In this document: positions 39,290 through 48,690 of the stretch, one piece after another
Numbering within the stretch: the stretch's first letter is position 1
How the letters are laid out: the number at the start of each line of letters is the position of its first letter
Assembly: GCA_009911365.1 (NCBI GenBank)
Contig: QXXF01000016.1
Span: 1-64,000 of the forward strand
Direction: 5' to 3'
DNA length: 64,000 nt
Source: Clostridiales bacterium
Lineage (GTDB): Bacteria > Bacillota > Clostridia > Peptostreptococcales > Anaerovoracaceae
Program-made: the position numbers and the translations under genes
Notes under the pieces: model-generated
Databases searched by the model: none
What the model saw: only the letters and a program-made list of their open reading frames with translations
What the model was told of the DNA's origin: nothing

Positions 39290-40870
39290 ATGTCAACGCA
39301 CACACAAGTAGTTCGAAACGGACTCTACGAACTGACCGATACGGCGAGAGCAGAACTTTCTTCATCAAAGTACTACAATGAAGACCTTGCTCCTACTTCT
39401 GTATCACAAAGAACCTGGACTACATACAACATTTCGATGCTTTGGGTCGGCATGGCGATTTGTATCCCATCTTTGTCCCTAGCATCCGGCTTGATCACCA
39501 TGGGCGTTTCTCCATGGCTGTCCATCATTAATGTAGCTCTGGGAAATATCATTGTACTGGTTCCGATCCAGCTAAACTCACAAATCGGAACGAAATACGG
39601 GATCCCGTTCCCACTCTTTGCCAGACTGACTTTTGGCGGAAAAGGCGCACAGATACCTGCGATTTTGAGGGCTATTACAGCCTGCGGATGGACTTCTGTG
39701 CAGGCTTGGGTAGGCGGCGGCGCAGTAGCTGCCATTCTTGGATGTTTTATTCCAGCCTTTGCTAATGAAAGTTGGACCGTCGGCCTTCCTTCTTGGGGCG
39801 GGATGCAGACCGTTGGCTTTGGTCAATTCATTGGTTATGTGATTTTCATGCTGTTCATCGGCTGGGTCGCTTACAAAGGGATGGATCAGATCAAATGGAT
39901 CCAGAACATCGGCGGACCATTGCTCATCATTGTCATGATCGCTCTGCTGATCTGGGCGACGACTTATGCTGGCGGTTCTGGTTATTCCTTTGGAGATGTC
40001 ATCAATTCTGGAAACAACGCTACTCTAATCGATCAAAACGGCGGATTCCTGCTGGTTTACTTGGGCGGCCTGATGGGCAACATCGCCTTCTGGGCTACCA
40101 TGGCACTGAACATACCTGACTTTTCCAGGTACGCAAGGTCACAAAAAGACCAATTTAGAGGCCAGCTTTACGGCATGCCGCTTCCAATGGCTTTCTGTGC
40201 TTTCGTAGGTGCGTTCTTCGCAAGAGCCACTGAATTGGTAGACGGAGTCGCAATGTTCGACCCGACTGCTGTATTCTATCACATTGACAACATAGTCATC
40301 AAACTGATCGCTGCTCTAGGTGTCGTCGCTGCGACAGTCACCACTTGCGTAGCGGCCAACGTAGTTGCTCCAGCCAATGGATTTTCTAATATCAATCCAA
40401 CTAAGATCAGCTACAGGAAGGGCGTTATCATCACTATGTTCATTGCGTTCTTTATTTTGCAGGCATGGTGGATCTACGGTTCCGGCGGTGCGTACTTCAC
40501 ATGGATGAACGCATATGGCACCATCCTTTCACCGATCGCTGCCATCTTCATCGCAGACTACTTCGTATGCAAGAACAGACAGATCGAGATCGCCGCTCTG
40601 TTCAAGGGCGCAAACGGAAGATATTGGTACTCCGGCGGATTCAACCAGGCAGCTATCGTCGCATGGATCGTGGCCTTTATCCTGCCTCTGCTGTCCTACT
40701 TTGGCATTGGCGGAGCCTTTGGAACGTTCATCACTTACATCAATGCGATTAACTACATCTGGTCCTTCGTAATCGGCTTCGTTCTCTACGTGATCCTGAT
40801 GAACACAGGCATGGCGAAAGATTCCAAACTTTCTCCTCAGGAGTTCCAGGCAATTGAAAAAGCGGAATAA
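39290..40870 (+). CDS. NCS1-family nucleobase/hydantoin/allantoin transporter
   Basis: 526 residues with about twelve membrane helices. WTTYNISMLWVGMAICIPS at the first helix and ITACGWTSVQAWVGGGAV are family signatures of the Mhp1/PucI-type sodium- or proton-coupled transporters. The adjacent hydantoinase suggests uptake of hydantoins, dihydropyrimidines or a related ring. GGAGGTG precedes the ATG. Confidence 0.9.
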   Translation: MSTHTQVVRNGLYELTDTARAELSSSKYYNEDLAPTSVSQRTWTTYNISMLWVGMAICIPSLSLASGLITMGVSPWLSIINVALGNIIVLVPIQLNSQIGTKYGIPFPLFARLTFGGKGAQIPAILRAITACGWTSVQAWVGGGAVAAILGCFIPAFANESWTVGLPSWGGMQTVGFGQFIGYVIFMLFIGWVAYKGMDQIKWIQNIGGPLLIIVMIALLIWATTYAGGSGYSFGDVINSGNNATLIDQNGGFLLVYLGGLMGNIAFWATMALNIPDFSRYARSQKDQFRGQLYGMPLPMAFCAFVGAFFARATELVDGVAMFDPTAVFYHIDNIVIKLIAALGVVAATVTTCVAANVVAPANGFSNINPTKISYRKGVIITMFIAFFILQAWWIYGSGGAYFTWMNAYGTILSPIAAIFIADYFVCKNRQIEIAALFKGANGRYWYSGGFNQAAIVAWIVAFILPLLSYFGIGGAFGTFITYINAINYIWSFVIGFVLYVILMNTGMAKDSKLSPQEFQAIEKAE

Positions 40871-40919
40871 AGACGCTGGATCGACAATTTTATTTCAATG
40901 ACGAATGACTTTGACACTC

Positions 40920-40950
40920 GTAGGAGCCTTTGAGACCCAAAGGCTTCTAC
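40920..40950 (+). other. hairpin between permease and hydantoinase
   Basis: GTAGGAGCCTTTG pairs with CAAAGGCTTCTAC (one mismatch), loop of about 5 nt. Not followed by T, so a processing or stability element is more likely than a terminator. Confidence 0.5.
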
Positions 40951-40980
40951 CCTTATATCAATTAAAAGGAGGTTGTTATC

Positions 40981-42402
40981 ATGGATTTATTACTAAAAGG
41001 CGGCACAGTCGTAACCGCACAAGCCAGCTTTAAAGCTGACGTAGCTGTAAAAGGCGGAAAAATTACAGCTATTGGAGCTGGATTGAAGCCCGAACACAAT
41101 ACAGAGGTCGTAGACGCAAAGGGCAAGCTGGTCCTCCCAGGTGCGATCGATGGACATACTCATCTGGCAATGCCTTTTGGCGGCACCATTTCCACAGACG
41201 ATTATTATGCGGGCACCAGATCCGCTGCCTGCGGCGGAACCACTACAGTTTTTGACTTTGTGCTCCAAGGGCAGGGCGAACCGATGCTGGACGCGATCAA
41301 GAGAAGAGATGCTCTCGCTGCTCCAGACGCCGCAGTTGATTATTCCTTCCACATTGGTGTGGGCGATGTGACTACGGATGAAATGCTGGATTCCATGAAA
41401 GACGCAGTAGATTATGGTGTCACTTCTTTCAAGGTGTTCATGGTCTATGATTTCGGCGTTGATGATGGCCAGTTCTTCAAGACTCTGAAAAAGGCTAAAG
41501 AAATCGGTGCCCTGGTAGGCGTTCACGCAGAAAACAGAGAAGTCAATAACGTCCTGATTGGTCAGTATCTGGCAGAAGGAAAAACAGACGCATGGTGGCA
41601 TTACATGGCTAAAAACGAGGCTGTGGAAGGCGAAGCTGATGTGAGAGCCATTAATCTGGCAAAAATGGCAGGAACATCCCTCTATATCGTCCACCTGGGC
41701 AACAAACAGGGCATGGACGCAGTCACAGAAGCAAGAGATCAGGGCTATCCGATCTTTGCGGAAACTTGCCCGCAATACCTCTACTTCACCAGCAAAGTTT
41801 ACAAAGACGGCATTCCAGAACAAGGCCTGCGGGCACGGGACTTCGTATGCTCCCCTCCAATGAAGGGCAAGGAATCCCAGGACGCACTGTGGGAAGGCAT
41901 CAAGAGAGGCGATATCGCAACTATCGCAACAGACCACTGCCCGTTCACAAAAGCGGAAAAAGACTGGGGAATCACGCAGAAGGACGGCTCTGCCGGAAAC
42001 TTCACCACCATTCCAAATGGCTGCGCTGGCATCGAAAACATGTACCCGTACATTCTTTCCGAAGCTAACAAGGGCAGGATCTCCTTCAACAAGGCTGTTG
42101 AACTGTGCGCTACCAACCCTGCGAAACTCTTTGGCCTGGATCATCTGAAAGGTGCGTTGCAGGTAGGTCTGGACGCAGATATCGTTTTGTACGATCCAAA
42201 GAAATCCTTTACCATTACCAATGATGCGATGCACGGTGACACGGACCACACAGTTTGGGAAGGCGCAAAGCTGAAAGGTTATCCGGTCGCCACTTACAGC
42301 AGAGGAAACTTGGTTTACAAAGATGGCGAATTCTTGGGCAAGAGAGGCGATGGTCAATTCCTCAAATGCAAGCAGATTAAGCTAAAGACACCGGAACTGT
42401 AA
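40981..42402 (+). CDS. hydA: dihydropyrimidinase / hydantoinase
   Basis: 473 residues, amidohydrolase superfamily. Metal ligands DGHTHL near 60, the carboxylated Lys in TSFKVFMVY, His in VHAEN and IVHLGN, and Asp in ATDHCPF. It hydrolyses cyclic ureides such as dihydropyrimidines or hydantoins to N-carbamoyl amino acids. Same operon as the NCS1 permease. Which ring is preferred cannot be told. Confidence 0.9.
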   Translation: MDLLLKGGTVVTAQASFKADVAVKGGKITAIGAGLKPEHNTEVVDAKGKLVLPGAIDGHTHLAMPFGGTISTDDYYAGTRSAACGGTTTVFDFVLQGQGEPMLDAIKRRDALAAPDAAVDYSFHIGVGDVTTDEMLDSMKDAVDYGVTSFKVFMVYDFGVDDGQFFKTLKKAKEIGALVGVHAENREVNNVLIGQYLAEGKTDAWWHYMAKNEAVEGEADVRAINLAKMAGTSLYIVHLGNKQGMDAVTEARDQGYPIFAETCPQYLYFTSKVYKDGIPEQGLRARDFVCSPPMKGKESQDALWEGIKRGDIATIATDHCPFTKAEKDWGITQKDGSAGNFTTIPNGCAGIENMYPYILSEANKGRISFNKAVELCATNPAKLFGLDHLKGALQVGLDADIVLYDPKKSFTITNDAMHGDTDHTVWEGAKLKGYPVATYSRGNLVYKDGEFLGKRGDGQFLKCKQIKLKTPEL

Positions 42403-42573
42403 ACAGAATGTAACAAAAGCTACACTGGAAATATGGTCATCCCAGATCCTGATTTCCATATGCCACCTATAAAGGCGACGCTTCATGGTACTTTCTCGGG
42501 AACTCTGGAAACAATGTATGATGCGGTTTCCTACATAATGATAATCAATCGCCGTAAGAAAGTCCCAGCAGCA

Positions 42574-42628
42574 AAAGAAGCCGCACAAGTGTTTTTTGTG
42601 TTTCACTTGTGCGGCTTCTTTGATGTTT
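42574..42628 (+). terminator. terminator of the permease-hydantoinase operon
   Basis: An 18-bp perfect stem (AAAGAAGCCGCACAAGTG with its complement) around a 12-nt loop, followed by TGATGTTTTT. Strong. No gene between 42403 and 42747. Confidence 0.85.
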
Positions 42629-42747
42629 TTATTTGTTTTACGGTCCGTCTACAGCCTTGCCCTAGATCCGTTGTGCCCCCACCCACAATAAAATCGCTGT
42701 GAAGGCCACAAAAAATCAACCCACGCTTAAAAAGCCGGACCTATCCC

Positions 42748-43305
42748 TTACCGATCTTTTTCCTCGTCTTTTGACAGATGAATTCGTACGTTCCGCTGCT
42801 TTTCTCCTTTGAACCTTTCCCGATAGATCCGAATCAGCAACGTGTAAAGCACATCATAGAGCAACAAGAACAAGGTCCCAGCAATGACTAAGACCGCAAT
42901 GGGCAAATCAGGAAGCTCAATGTTTCCCAAGAGCACCCCTTGGAAAGCCATGAGTACTGCCGTCACTTCCGCTCCAAAGAAGGCCACCTTTAAAATCACC
43001 TGGCCCACAGGGTTTTTGATTTTTTCGATGTAATACTTCACTACCCCATACAAGCCAAAGAGGCATGCGTACGGCAGGATCCCCAGTTTATTGGGCACAA
43101 TCAAAAGACCCAGCAGCACCGCGGCGGCATAAAGCGCAATACCACCCTTCACACCTGTTTCTATGATCATCACAGCGATAAATACAGAACTGATAGCGTA
43201 AAGAGTCAGTTCCACCCCTGGAACCATGGACGCTCCAAACATGAACGCCACAGTCAGTGCCAAACAGATCCCGCCTAACGCAATTTTATAAGTGCCTTTT
43301 CTCAT
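42748..43305 (-). CDS. multi-pass membrane protein of unknown function
   Basis: 185 residues with about five membrane helices (GICLALTVAFMFGASMV; VFIAVMIIETGVKGGIALYAAAVLLGLLIV) and a basic cytoplasmic tail. The fold resembles small ECF-type substrate-binding proteins, but no signature is firm. The ATG at 43305 is preferred to a GTG one codon upstream. Downstream of and probably co-transcribed with the DnaJ-domain gene. Confidence 0.55.
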   Translation of the reverse strand: MRKGTYKIALGGICLALTVAFMFGASMVPGVELTLYAISSVFIAVMIIETGVKGGIALYAAAVLLGLLIVPNKLGILPYACLFGLYGVVKYYIEKIKNPVGQVILKVAFFGAEVTAVLMAFQGVLLGNIELPDLPIAVLVIAGTLFLLLYDVLYTLLIRIYRERFKGEKQRNVRIHLSKDEEKDR

Positions 43306-43326
43306 CACCTGATCACCCCTGTAACA

Positions 43327-43908
43327 TTATATGCAGTCGCAGCAAAAATCCGCACAGCAATAACACTGGAGCGCCTTGCAAAACGCATCCTCTGTTGAAT
43401 TGAAGCCTCTCCCAAAGGCCGCATTCTGATATGATCTGCCCACATTCATCATCTGATTGAGCGCTTGGTTGTATTCCGGATTGTGGGGATCCATATTAAC
43501 CGCCTGGCGCACTTTATTCACACCGTCATCGTACCATCCTTTTCGATAAGAAAGCATACCTGACAGAAACATCCATTCTGCGTTCCGATTAGGACTCCTA
43601 TTCAAAATATCCTCAGCAGCCTGCAGATTTCCCATATCAATATGACGGCGTACTTGATTGAATTCCGCTGAAGCGGCGTTACTCCCCTGGCTCTGACCAT
43701 ATCCACCGCCATAACCAGAAGAACCGCCTCCCTTCATCAGCATCTCATAAGCTTCATTGACTTCCTGCAGCTTTTCTTCCGCCAAATCGGACAATGGATT
43801 GTTCTGGTATCTGTCCGGATGATATTTTTTCACCAATTCTTTATACGCTGCTTTGATTTCCGCTTCCGAAGCACCTTGCCTCACTCCTAATACTTCATAT
43901 GGATCCAT
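43327..43908 (-). CDS. J-domain protein with TPR-like region
   Basis: 193 residues. N-terminal DnaJ domain [32 protein letters not shown] with the HPD motif, a Gly/Ser linker, a TPR-like helical pair ([27 protein letters not shown]) and a cysteine-rich end ([11 protein letters not shown]). It likely recruits DnaK to a specific client. Its ATG adjoins the stop of the DUF5685 gene. Confidence 0.85.
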   Translation of the reverse strand: MDPYEVLGVRQGASEAEIKAAYKELVKKYHPDRYQNNPLSDLAEEKLQEVNEAYEMLMKGGGSSGYGGGYGQSQGSNAASAEFNQVRRHIDMGNLQAAEDILNRSPNRNAEWMFLSGMLSYRKGWYDDGVNKVRQAVNMDPHNPEYNQALNQMMNVGRSYQNAAFGRGFNSTEDAFCKALQCYCCADFCCDCI

Positions 43909-44766
43909 TTATTCCTCCTTCTGGGTCAAATCCTCTGTTTTTCTCAATAACCCTTTATAAATAATGTTTTCTATGATGCCTCTGTTTTTCCAAATGGTGA
44001 GCAGATCCGCCGCCTTTGCCATCTCCCCTAGGTAATGGAACAAATTAAACCTGCAGGTTTCCATGATCCTGCCTTGAAAGTCCGCTTCTCCTAGTTCGTA
44101 AGAAAATCGGTACAAAAGCGGGTTGTAAGCACCGCTTTGGATATTTTCCTCCACATCGTCCACTGCGTCCATGAGATAGATCCATTTTCCCAAATGATAA
44201 CCGATCCGCCGCAGGGCTTCCTGCTCTTTAAAGCCTTCAGGCAGCGGCCCTTCTTCAAAAATGGTTTCCATGATCTTGGCAAAGGCCTCCGCAGCCTGAT
44301 CCAGGCTAGCGCATTTTTCTTCTTCTAATCTGGAAAGGGCCTTTAAATTTTCCTCCACCTTTTGACACAAAGCGGGTCTCGCCTGGCGTAGCTTGCGGTA
44401 GATCCCTTTCAGCGTCGCCGTAGCGGCCTTGGCGTATAGCTTTCCTTCATCATGAGCATCGTCCAACAGCTTGTACCAAGCCAGGATCAGCATCACGTCC
44501 GCCGCATAATCAATGGCTTCGTTTTTGACAATGGTTTTCTTTTTAATGGGATGGATCAGGCAATGTTCCCTGGAAGGCTGATCTTCCGGCCTTTGCAGTC
44601 CAGCCAAAAGCAGAGCTAGAAATGCTGCGTCATAGCTGAGAACCATCCTGGGGAGCTGTCCGTAACGTCTAGCGATGGATTTGCAGACCCCGCAGTAATA
44701 GCCGCTGTAGACTTCGAATTCCCGCATTTTCAGTTCTGGTTTGTCCGCTATGACATAGCCTAACAT
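43909..44766 (-). CDS. DUF5685 family protein
   Basis: 285 residues: MLGYVIADKPELKMREFEVYSGYYCGVCKSI with a CxxC, then a helical body with many acidic residues (DDAHDEGKLYAK; DAVDDVEENI). It matches the uncharacterised DUF5685 family commonly next to a DnaJ-domain gene in Clostridia. The paired Asp motifs loosely recall all-helical isoprenoid enzymes, but this is speculation. Confidence 0.75.
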   Translation of the reverse strand: MLGYVIADKPELKMREFEVYSGYYCGVCKSIARRYGQLPRMVLSYDAAFLALLLAGLQRPEDQPSREHCLIHPIKKKTIVKNEAIDYAADVMLILAWYKLLDDAHDEGKLYAKAATATLKGIYRKLRQARPALCQKVEENLKALSRLEEEKCASLDQAAEAFAKIMETIFEEGPLPEGFKEQEALRRIGYHLGKWIYLMDAVDDVEENIQSGAYNPLLYRFSYELGEADFQGRIMETCRFNLFHYLGEMAKAADLLTIWKNRGIIENIIYKGLLRKTEDLTQKEE

Positions 44767-45294
44767 GCTGCCGCCCCTTTCTAGACCCTTAGAGTATCAT
44801 AATCACCGGGGAAATTCAAACAAATCCGCAAAAATGTCATAAAAACTTCATGAATTTTTAATGCTCTGGCGAAACCTTTATAGCAGTTCTGAAAGCTATT
44901 GCCGCATGCTAGCAAACGCTTCAAGTTTCCCTATCACTTGTATTGTGCCAACAAGTGCCTAAATCAAGTGGCTTGATTTCATTTTTATATATTTTTTACA
45001 TTTTTTAATTTTATTACTACCACTTTAGCCTTTTTTCGCTATAATAAATCAAAATATTTCCAATTCATTAATTTTATGCAGCTGTCGCAAAAGAAAGCCT
45101 AATTTGTTGGCACATAAGACACAGAAATATGAAAAAGTCAAAGCACATCATGTGCCATGTGTTTACTTTTGCGAACATTGCCATTTATACAGCAAAGGCA
45201 TAGCGGTACCAATCATAAGAAAGGCATTAAGCTTTGAAAATCCGGGTCACTGATTGTTGCCAAAACCAATTTTATTGAAACTACGGAGGTTATC
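44767..45294. other. 528-bp A/T-rich gap
   Basis: No intact gene. On the plus strand around 45100-45250 a stretch reads VYFCEHCHLYSKGIAVPIIRK before a stop, possibly more decayed coding sequence belonging with the next pseudogene. No promoter assigned. Confidence 0.4.
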
Positions 45295-46178
45295 ATGAGT
45301 GATTTTAAACAAATGCTAGAGCTAGAAATTTTGATGGAAACAAAACAGTTGAAACAAAGCCAAAAGACCTTAGCAGAATCTCCCCTGGAAGGCTTTTTGT
45401 ACGTGAATGGAAAAAAAGAAAATCTTATTATCAAATCATCAAGAAAAAAATCGGCTCCAGATGGCGAAACATTCAACTCCATATTAACGAAGACCCAGCA
45501 CTCACCCGCAAACTGACTGAAAAAAGAATCGCAGATGAAATGATCCAAACTTGTCTTGGAAATCTGAAGGTTTTAGAGAACACACTGCGTCGCTTCTAAT
45601 CCTGTGACACGCCTGATATTTTAGCTAGCCTGCCTAGCAAATATCAAGACGCTTTCTTGCTCTGCCACAAGCAGCAAATCAACGCATGGTTTTCCGCGCC
45701 ATATCAGAAAGCACCTTTTGATACTAAAAGGCATATTCATATAACTGCCTGTGGTGAATTAGTATGTTCAAAATCCGAGGTCATTATCGCAGATGCCCTC
45801 TTTAGCTGCGGTATCCTGTTCCACTATGATGAGTGATTTCCTTATCCAGACGATGATGGCAATTTTTACTATCCTGATTTTACCATGCTGTTGCCTAATG
45901 ATCTGAAACTCATAGGGGAGCATCTCGGGCTTCTTGGAGAAATGGCTTACTGTGTCCATAACGCACAAAAGCTGCATAATTACCAGCGAAATGAGGTCTT
46001 TATTGGAAAAAACCTAATTCTGACACAAGATGACAGTGAAGGAAATTGTAACAGTGCATTTATCTGGCGTATTATTAAAGAGCATATCCTACCACAGTTT
46101 AATAGTATGGCTCTCAACATGGAATATCCCGTCTTAATCGGGCATCAAGAAAACGTATTGCATCAGAAATTTGCTTGA
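45295..46178 (+). pseudogene. decayed gene of a nuclease-like family with SKSEVIIADAL motif
   Basis: Begins well (CGGAGG, then MSDFKQMLELEILMETKQ) but shifts frame near 45425 by a one-base loss. The continuing frame (DPALTRKLTEKRIADEMI) has in-frame stops TAA at 45597 and TGA at 45834. Beyond them SKSEVIIADALFSCGILF, YYPDFTMLLP and LGLLGEMAYC match an uncharacterised Firmicutes family, (R/K)SKSEV.IA..L...(I/Y)PF.YE...YPDFT...WEH.G.(M/L), that resembles restriction-endonuclease folds. Clearly dead. Confidence 0.78.
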
Positions 46179-46534
46179 ATTTCAACATATGGACATGTAG
46201 GCAAAATCAGTTTTGAAAGACATTGCTGTTTACTGTCGAGCATTCTGATCTGGCATATCATTCGCAGTGCCCAATGCGCTGCGCTAACAAATCAAGATAC
46301 AAAAGATCAAAATTGCGTTTTGCGTAAAATTTTTCTCCATAAAGCCATTTTTTTTGAAGAAAAAAGCTCTTTTATCTATAATATTTTCTATATAACTCAT
46401 ATTATTTCCACACATGTGCAATTTTTAAACCCTATGTGCCTATTTGTTGGCGCAAAAACAATATGGAGTACCTATGAAAAACAAACTATCAGAAATAAGA
46501 GTCAACAAAAACACAAATTTTCCCACGTTTTCCC
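46179..46534. other. 356-bp A/T-rich gap before the aconitase promoter
   Basis: Nothing supported: short frames without ribosome sites, A/T-rich, no repeats of note. Confidence 0.5.
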
Positions 46535-46572
46535 TTGACCCTTTTCTCGCATACTGGTATACTTGTATACAA
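46535..46572 (+). promoter_or_regulatory. aconitase operon promoter with GntR-type operator
   Basis: -35 TTGACC (46535-46540), 17-bp spacer, -10 TATACT (46558-46563). The -10 lies inside ATACTTGTATACAA (46559-46572), which matches 14 bases of the 18-base operator known for Bacillus subtilis GntR. A GntR/FCD-family gene closes this operon, so it is the probable repressor. The leader is about 190 nt. Confidence 0.75.
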
Positions 46573-46760
46573 TGATGTGCAAGGTCAATGTTTCTACACT
46601 AGGCTGTACCTTTTTCAAACATCACGCACAGCAAAGTCAATTTCATTGATCCACTTGCGAAACCAGGCCTTGCTGAACATCCGGAAATGCCATGCTATGC
46701 TGTTTCCGGCATACTAAACAACCAATCGTTTCATTTATGAATAAGGAGGTCCATATACAA

Positions 46761-48680
46761 ATGGGAAAAACACTAGCTTACAAAATCCTCGAAAACCATC
46801 TGGTGGAAGGAAACCTAACGCCAGGCGAGGAAATCACCATCAAAATCGACCAGACCCTGACTCAGGATTCCACCGGCACCATGGTGTACCTGCAGCTTGA
46901 GGCCATGGACGTGGACAAAGTCCAGACAGAGCTTTCTGTAGCTTATATTGACCACAACACGCTGCAGACAGGCTTTGAAAACGCAGACGACCATGCGTTC
47001 ATCAAGAGCGTGGCCCAGAGACACGGCGTTCTGTTTTCCAAGCCAGGCAACGGCATCTGCCACCAGCTGCATCTAGAAAACTATGGAAAACCAGGCAAAA
47101 CTCTGCTGGGTTCTGACAGCCATACGCCCACTGGCGGCGGCCTGGGCATGATCGCCATTGGCGCAGGTGGCCTGGACGTGGCAGTAGCCATGGCCAAGGG
47201 TACATATAGCCTAGTAGCTCCAAAAGTGGTAAAAGTAGAATTAAAAGGCGCTCTCAACCCATGGACTTCCGCAAAAGACGTGATTCTCTACGTGCTCCAG
47301 CAGCTCAGCGTAAAAGGCGGCGTGGGCAAGATCGTGGAATACACTGGCGAAGGCGTGAAATCCCTTTCTGTTACTGATCGAGCAACCATCACCAACATGG
47401 GTGCGGAGCTGGGTGCGACTACTTCTGTGTTCCCAAGCGACGAAAACACAAAAGCTTACCTGAAATCCCAGGGCAGAGAGGCGGATTACGCACCGCTGGC
47501 AGCAGACGCTGACGCAGTTTATGACCAGGAATTGATCGTGGACCTGAACACGCTCGCACCGCTGGCAGCGCAGCCTCACAGCCCAGACAACGTAGATTCC
47601 GTAGCCAACATCGGTGAGATCAAAGTGGACCAGGTAGCCATCGGCAGCTGCACCAACTCTTCCTATACAGATCTAATGAAAGTCGCAGCCATCCTCAAAG
47701 GCAAGAAAGTGCATCCTGACGTGAGTCTTGTCATTTCACCGGGATCCAGCAAGATCATGTCCAAAATGGCCCAGAACGGGGCTCTCGCAGATATCATCAA
47801 CGCTGGTGCTAGGGTCATTGAAAACGCCTGCGGACCTTGTATCGGCATGGGTCAGTCTCCAAAATCAGGTGCAGTTTCCCTGCGGACCTTTAATCGCAAC
47901 TTTAAAGGAAGGAGCGGAACACTGGATGCTGACGTATATCTGGTAAGTCCAGAAACCGCAGCGATTTCCGCAATCAAAGGCGTGCTCACAGACGGCAGCA
48001 AAACCGGCGAAAACCTGCCGGACATCGCAGCGGCTGACTTTACGCCAAATGACAATTTTGTGGTTTATCCGGAAGGCACTAACACGGAAAACACCCCTGT
48101 TGCCATGGGACCGAACATCAAACCGTTCCCAAGAAACATCGCCCTGCCGGAAACCGTGGAAGTGACCGTAACTCTCCATGCGGGCGACAACATCACCACA
48201 GACGATATCATGCCATCCGACTCCAGGCTGCTGCCATACCGCTCTAACATCCCGCACCTCTCCAATTACTGCTTTGAAAAGGTGGACAGCGGATTCGCGG
48301 GCAGATGTAAAGAGGCGAAAACCTGCGCCATCATCGGCGGCGATAACTATGGACAGGGCTCCAGCCGTGAACACGCTGCGCTGGCACCGCTATATTTAGG
48401 TATCAAATTCGTACTGGCAAAATCCTTTGCCCGGATCCACAGATCCAACTTGATCAACAGCGGCATCATGCCTCTGGTATTTGAAAACCCAGGGGATTAC
48501 GATGATTTCAAAATTGGCGACAAGCTGGTGATCGAAAACGCCCCTGCCCAGGTGAAATCCGGCAGCGTGGAAGTGAAAAATCCTGCTACGGGAAAGACTT
48601 ACAAAACAGCAACCAATTTCTCCGATCTGGAAATCCAACTGATTTTAAAAGGCGGAAAGATCAATTACATGAAAGGTTAG
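46761..48680 (+). CDS. acn: aconitate hydratase
   Basis: 639 residues. [4Fe-4S] ligands in GSCTNSS and the NACGPCIGMGQ motif, plus LLGSDSHTPTGGGLGM and the swivel-domain GDNYGQGSSREHAAL. It interconverts citrate and isocitrate; this short form is typical of anaerobe aconitases. The start at 46761 (MGKTLAYKI) follows AAGGAGG; an ATG at 46737 sits upstream of that site. Co-transcribed with isocitrate dehydrogenase. Confidence 0.95.
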   Translation: MGKTLAYKILENHLVEGNLTPGEEITIKIDQTLTQDSTGTMVYLQLEAMDVDKVQTELSVAYIDHNTLQTGFENADDHAFIKSVAQRHGVLFSKPGNGICHQLHLENYGKPGKTLLGSDSHTPTGGGLGMIAIGAGGLDVAVAMAKGTYSLVAPKVVKVELKGALNPWTSAKDVILYVLQQLSVKGGVGKIVEYTGEGVKSLSVTDRATITNMGAELGATTSVFPSDENTKAYLKSQGREADYAPLAADADAVYDQELIVDLNTLAPLAAQPHSPDNVDSVANIGEIKVDQVAIGSCTNSSYTDLMKVAAILKGKKVHPDVSLVISPGSSKIMSKMAQNGALADIINAGARVIENACGPCIGMGQSPKSGAVSLRTFNRNFKGRSGTLDADVYLVSPETAAISAIKGVLTDGSKTGENLPDIAAADFTPNDNFVVYPEGTNTENTPVAMGPNIKPFPRNIALPETVEVTVTLHAGDNITTDDIMPSDSRLLPYRSNIPHLSNYCFEKVDSGFAGRCKEAKTCAIIGGDNYGQGSSREHAALAPLYLGIKFVLAKSFARIHRSNLINSGIMPLVFENPGDYDDFKIGDKLVIENAPAQVKSGSVEVKNPATGKTYKTATNFSDLEIQLILKGGKINYMKG

Positions 48681-48690
48681 GTATCAATAC

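Noticed and set aside
40993-42357. 454-aa frame opposite the hydantoinase gene
   Set aside because: Shadow of a strongly coded gene with clear amidohydrolase motifs on the plus strand; no ribosome site.
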